The translations under genes and the position numbers were made by a program. From the NCBI RefSeq assembly GCF_007827795.1, contig NZ_VITI01000024.1, positions 1-61,897 on the forward strand: a stretch of DNA of 61,897 nucleotides, given 5' to 3'. Source of the stretch: Azospirillum brasilense (GTDB lineage Bacteria; Pseudomonadota; Alphaproteobacteria; Azospirillales; Azospirillaceae). The notes beneath the pieces are model-generated. The model saw only the letters and a program-made list of their open reading frames with translations, was not told the DNA's origin and searched no databases. Position 1 is the first letter of the stretch. Each line of letters begins with the position of its first letter. Positions 59,381-61,897 of the stretch are shown piece by piece.

Positions 59381-61474
59381 ATGACCACCACCGCTTCCGC
59401 TACCGGTGCCTTATCGTGGGTCCCGACCGTCTCCGGCAACGTCTACCGCCTAAACGACACCGGGCGGCCGACCACTGACCTCGACGGCGGCCCCCTCGGT
59501 CGGGACCCGGCGCTTCCCCCTCTCGCGTTCGTGGTCAGCCCGACGCCGGCCAGCGACCCCGCCGTTGCGGCGCTGGGTCCGACGACTTCGGACTTCGGCA
59601 AGTGGGGAACGGTCAGCGGTGCGGCGGCCGTCACGCTCACCTACAGCTTTTTCAACGGCGCTGTCGCCGAAGGGAACGACCAGGGCCGCAATCTGGCCGC
59701 CCTGGACAGCGCCCACCAGGAGACGGTGCGCGTCGCCCTCGCGGCCTTCGCCGCCGTCGCCAACATCACCTTCGTTGAGATCACCGAAACCGCCACGGGC
59801 GGCCCCACCCACGTCTTCGGTGCGTCCGGCGCTCTGGTCGGCAACCTGCGCTTTGCCGACGACCTAGCGCTGAACTCCAACGGGTACACCGCCGCTTACG
59901 CGCAGGAACCGGCCGGCACCGTCACCACGTCGGGCCTTGTCGCCTTCGACGTGGACCGCAACGGCGTTCCCGACGACCTGACGCGCGGCGCGCGCCTCTT
60001 CGGCACGATTGTTCACGAGATCGGTCACGCACTCGGCCTGTCTCATCCTTTCGACGGGGCGGACGCGAAGCCGTCCGCGGGCGACCCGCGGTCCGGTTAC
60101 GGGGCGTGGAGCACCAACTACACGATGATGTCCTACACGTCCCCGAGTCTGGACGTGCTCCCGTTCGGCCAGCAGCTCTACAACGTTGGCCCCCAGGTCG
60201 GCGACATCGCCATCCTTCAGAGCTACTACGGCGCCAACCGCACCGTCGCTGCGGGTGACACCGTGTATCGCCTAGACGGAAAAGTGCCGGCAGCGGCCGT
60301 TTGGGACGCGGGCGGCACGGACACCATCGACGCGTCGGCCGCCGCGGTGGTCCTGCCTGGAGAGCAGGGTTCGGGTGATGTCCTGCGCGATCCCGGCGCC
60401 CCCCTCCCTGCCGCCGGGCATTTCACCGCGTGGACGGGCGTCATTCTTGACCTGCGCGCGGGCACGGTTGGCCCCCACCTCTCGGTCGCGCACGGTGTTG
60501 CGCTTGAGAACGCCATCGGCAGTCGGGGCGGTGACCTCATCATCGGAACCGATCCCGGAACCCTGACGGCGGGAGACGGCTCCACCGTCGCGACCAACGG
60601 CGCCAACTTCCTTGATGGCGGCCCCGGCAATGACACGATCATGGGGCTTGGCGGCGATGACACGCTTGTTGGCGGCGCCGGGTTCAATTTGCTGGACGGT
60701 GGCGACGGCTACGACACCGCGCTTTACACCGTCGCCTCGACCACCGCGACCGTGACGAAGGATGGCACTGACCTCATCGTCACGACGGCCAACGCGGTTG
60801 ATCGACTGCGCAACATCGAAGCCCTCGCGTTCTCGGATCGCACCGTGGCCGCCGAAGCCGCTCCGGTGGAGTTGGCCCCGCCTCCCCAGCCCCAGCCCCA
60901 GCCGACCGATACGCCGCAGTCGCCGGTAATCGACCCGGCCCGTCAAATTGCCGTCTGGAGCAATGGGGAAAGCCGCTTTCTGCAAATTGCCGACTATGTC
61001 GGACCAGTGACCTCGCTCCGCTACATGCACATTGGCGACGGCGCGACAGAAGCCATCGTTGGCACCGACAGCGCCGATTTTATCCATGGAATGGGCGGGG
61101 ACGACGCGCTTGCGGGAGGTGGCGGTGATGACGTTCTCGACGGTGGTCTAGGCTCAAATTTCCTGACCGGCGGCGCCGGCAAGGACACCTTCTTTGTGGA
61201 TGGGCGTGGGGGTGGCGTCACATGGTCCACCGTGACCGACCTGGAAGCGGGGGAGTGGGTCACCGCCTGGGGTTGGCAGCCTGGAAAATCTACCTTCCGT
61301 TGGGAGGAGATGTCCGGGGCCGAAGGCTACAAAGGCGCAACCGCTCACATCGACCTGGACAATAACGGCATCATCGACATGAGCATGACGATCTCCGGCC
61401 GCCACAGCGGCGCCGTCACCACAACCTTCGGCCTCATCGGCGATCAGAACTATATGGCGTTTACCATCCTGTGA
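59381..61474 (+). CDS. Serralysin-like RTX metalloprotease
   Basis: About 697 aa from ATG 59381 (GAAGG upstream; ATG 59321 would add 20 aa). The catalytic site is IVHEIGHALGLSHP (about residues 209-222), with the Met-turn TMMSYTSP (about 247). Two blocks of calcium-binding RTX repeats (GGPGNDTIMGLGGDDTLVGG near 410-430, and GMGGDDALAGGGGDDVLDGG near 568-590) are separated by a Pro/Gln linker. There is no N-terminal signal, as usual for type I secretion substrates, but no ABC exporter is in the window. Role unknown; accessory cargo. Confidence 0.85.
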   Translation: MTTTASATGALSWVPTVSGNVYRLNDTGRPTTDLDGGPLGRDPALPPLAFVVSPTPASDPAVAALGPTTSDFGKWGTVSGAAAVTLTYSFFNGAVAEGNDQGRNLAALDSAHQETVRVALAAFAAVANITFVEITETATGGPTHVFGASGALVGNLRFADDLALNSNGYTAAYAQEPAGTVTTSGLVAFDVDRNGVPDDLTRGARLFGTIVHEIGHALGLSHPFDGADAKPSAGDPRSGYGAWSTNYTMMSYTSPSLDVLPFGQQLYNVGPQVGDIAILQSYYGANRTVAAGDTVYRLDGKVPAAAVWDAGGTDTIDASAAAVVLPGEQGSGDVLRDPGAPLPAAGHFTAWTGVILDLRAGTVGPHLSVAHGVALENAIGSRGGDLIIGTDPGTLTAGDGSTVATNGANFLDGGPGNDTIMGLGGDDTLVGGAGFNLLDGGDGYDTALYTVASTTATVTKDGTDLIVTTANAVDRLRNIEALAFSDRTVAAEAAPVELAPPPQPQPQPTDTPQSPVIDPARQIAVWSNGESRFLQIADYVGPVTSLRYMHIGDGATEAIVGTDSADFIHGMGGDDALAGGGGDDVLDGGLGSNFLTGGAGKDTFFVDGRGGGVTWSTVTDLEAGEWVTAWGWQPGKSTFRWEEMSGAEGYKGATAHIDLDNNGIIDMSMTISGRHSGAVTTTFGLIGDQNYMAFTIL

Positions 61475-61486
61475 CCGCGCATCCAT

Positions 61487-61499
61487 TTTAGCGGCTAAA
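61487..61499. promoter_or_regulatory. KorB operator (OB) after the RTX protease gene
   Basis: A perfect TTTAGCGGCTAAA in a 15-bp palindrome, in the convergent gap with the repeat-protein gene. Confidence 0.85.
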
Positions 61500-61537
61500 A
61501 GCGCGTGCCCACGGAGTTGGTGGACACGCGCTTTTTT
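61497..61537. terminator. Strong rho-independent terminator between convergent genes
   Basis: AAGCGCGTG and its complement CACGCGCTT form a GC-rich stem followed by TTTTTT on the plus strand. It serves the RTX protease gene, and probably also the minus-strand pil operon end. Confidence 0.85.
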
Positions 61538-61591
61538 CGTGTGTGCATTGATGATCGGAAGCCGGATCAGGGGCAAGCCTCACCACCCGTG

Positions 61592-61897
61592 TCATTCATG
61601 CTGCATACCACCAGGGCATTCGTAACTGACGGTGCCGTTTGACCACTCTTTTTTTAAACCTGGAGCAATGCTGTAGTCCGAACCGCTGGAGCGGCACATA
61701 TGCAGATAGACATTTTTAAGGCCATTGCTGAGCGAACCGGCACTTCCTGATGACCCCGACTCGGCGGCGTACAGGCCATTGTTTCGCATCCAGTTTTGAT
61801 CGCGGCCCTCCAACTTTCCGGAATCGTCTGCAAACCCCGACTTGGCGGCGTACAGGCCATTGTTCCGCATCCAGTTTTGATCACGGCCCTCCAACTT
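61592..61897 (-). CDS. Secreted repeat protein, 3' part (continues from position 1)
   Basis: This is the C-terminal part of the gene that begins at 616. It contains a 27-residue unit (EGRDQNWMRNNGLYAAKSG, then FADDSGKL) and a diverged second unit (YAAESGSSGSAG). A unique globular C-terminus with two cysteines follows (NVYLHMCRSSG and SYECPGGMQ). The frame is open to the right edge, and no start codon with a ribosome site exists here. The distinct C-terminal domain may be the binding or capping part of a fibre-like protein. Confidence 0.75.
   Translation of the reverse strand, partial: KLEGRDQNWMRNNGLYAAKSGFADDSGKLEGRDQNWMRNNGLYAAESGSSGSAGSLSNGLKNVYLHMCRSSGSDYSIAPGLKKEWSNGTVSYECPGGMQHE
61655..61897 (-). 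repeat. 81-bp (27-residue) in-frame tandem repeat array at the join
   Basis: Copies of the 81-bp unit lie in this segment and continue at 1-85, with a period measured between GACTCGGCGG at 61758 and GACTTGGCGG at 61839. The units differ at only a few bases, which implies recent duplication. The true copy number is unresolved because the contig ends fall within the array. Confidence 0.8.
61813..61897. repeat. Right copy of the 85-bp terminal identity
   Basis: Identical to 1-85; see the left copy. Keeping one copy restores the reading frame of the interrupted gene. Confidence 0.9.

Noticed and set aside
61592..61897. 81-bp repeats as a CRISPR array or shufflon sites
   Set aside because: The units are direct, contiguous, in frame and coding, without spacers or inverted 19-bp crossover sites; no cas or recombinase gene is present.

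Overview
The window looks like one complete circular conjugative plasmid cut open inside a tandem-repeat gene. Its first 85 bases (1-85) are identical to its last 85 (61813-61897). Collapsing that overlap gives a circle of about 61,812 bp in which the interrupted gene reads through in frame. The host cannot be named from the sequence. High GC, a DUF736 gene and GHNGGPxLDD motifs suggest an alphaproteobacterium (inference). No rRNA, tRNA, CRISPR array, transposase or integrase was seen.

The backbone is IncP (RK2/RP4)-like in content, order and regulation. A minus-strand block (9988-21786) holds trbB-trbN, the mating-pair type IV secretion system. A second block (29045-43274) holds traM-L-K, an oriT with the RK2 nic context, then traJ-I(H)-G-F-E-D-C. 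The control and partition operon korA-incC-korB sits at 24451-26761. Fourteen perfect copies of the RK2 KorB operator TTTAGCSGCTAAA, plus four degenerate ones, are scattered round the plasmid, and an OA-like KorA site overlaps the korA promoter. This implies global KorA/KorB control.

Downstream of trbN the same strand carries a type IVb (R64 thin-pilus-like) cluster, pilL-N-O-P-Q-R-S-M-V (9982 to 636). It ends with a secreted 27-residue-repeat protein that spans the join. The plasmid therefore pairs an IncP-type secretion channel with an IncI-type pilus, but encodes no recognisable prepilin peptidase or shufflon recombinase. The VirB10 homologue TrbI is split into two genes, the second with its own export signal.

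The replication region is probably 22442-24450: a large non-coding stretch with hairpins, followed by a winged-helix protein (23249-24163). No TrfA homologue was recognised.

The accessory region runs from 43431 to 61474. It starts with a ribbon-helix-helix-like protein and a hicAB toxin-antitoxin pair. A run of small membrane, secreted or zinc-binding proteins of unknown function follows, parts of it AT-rich. Next come a SprT-like metalloprotein flanked by two TCGTACGA operators and three successive cassettes. Each cassette is driven by the same promoter with twin GTTACCGGTAAC palindromes and encodes a large protein carrying a shared about 45-residue module. A lytic transglycosylase and an orphan serralysin-like RTX metalloprotease complete the region.
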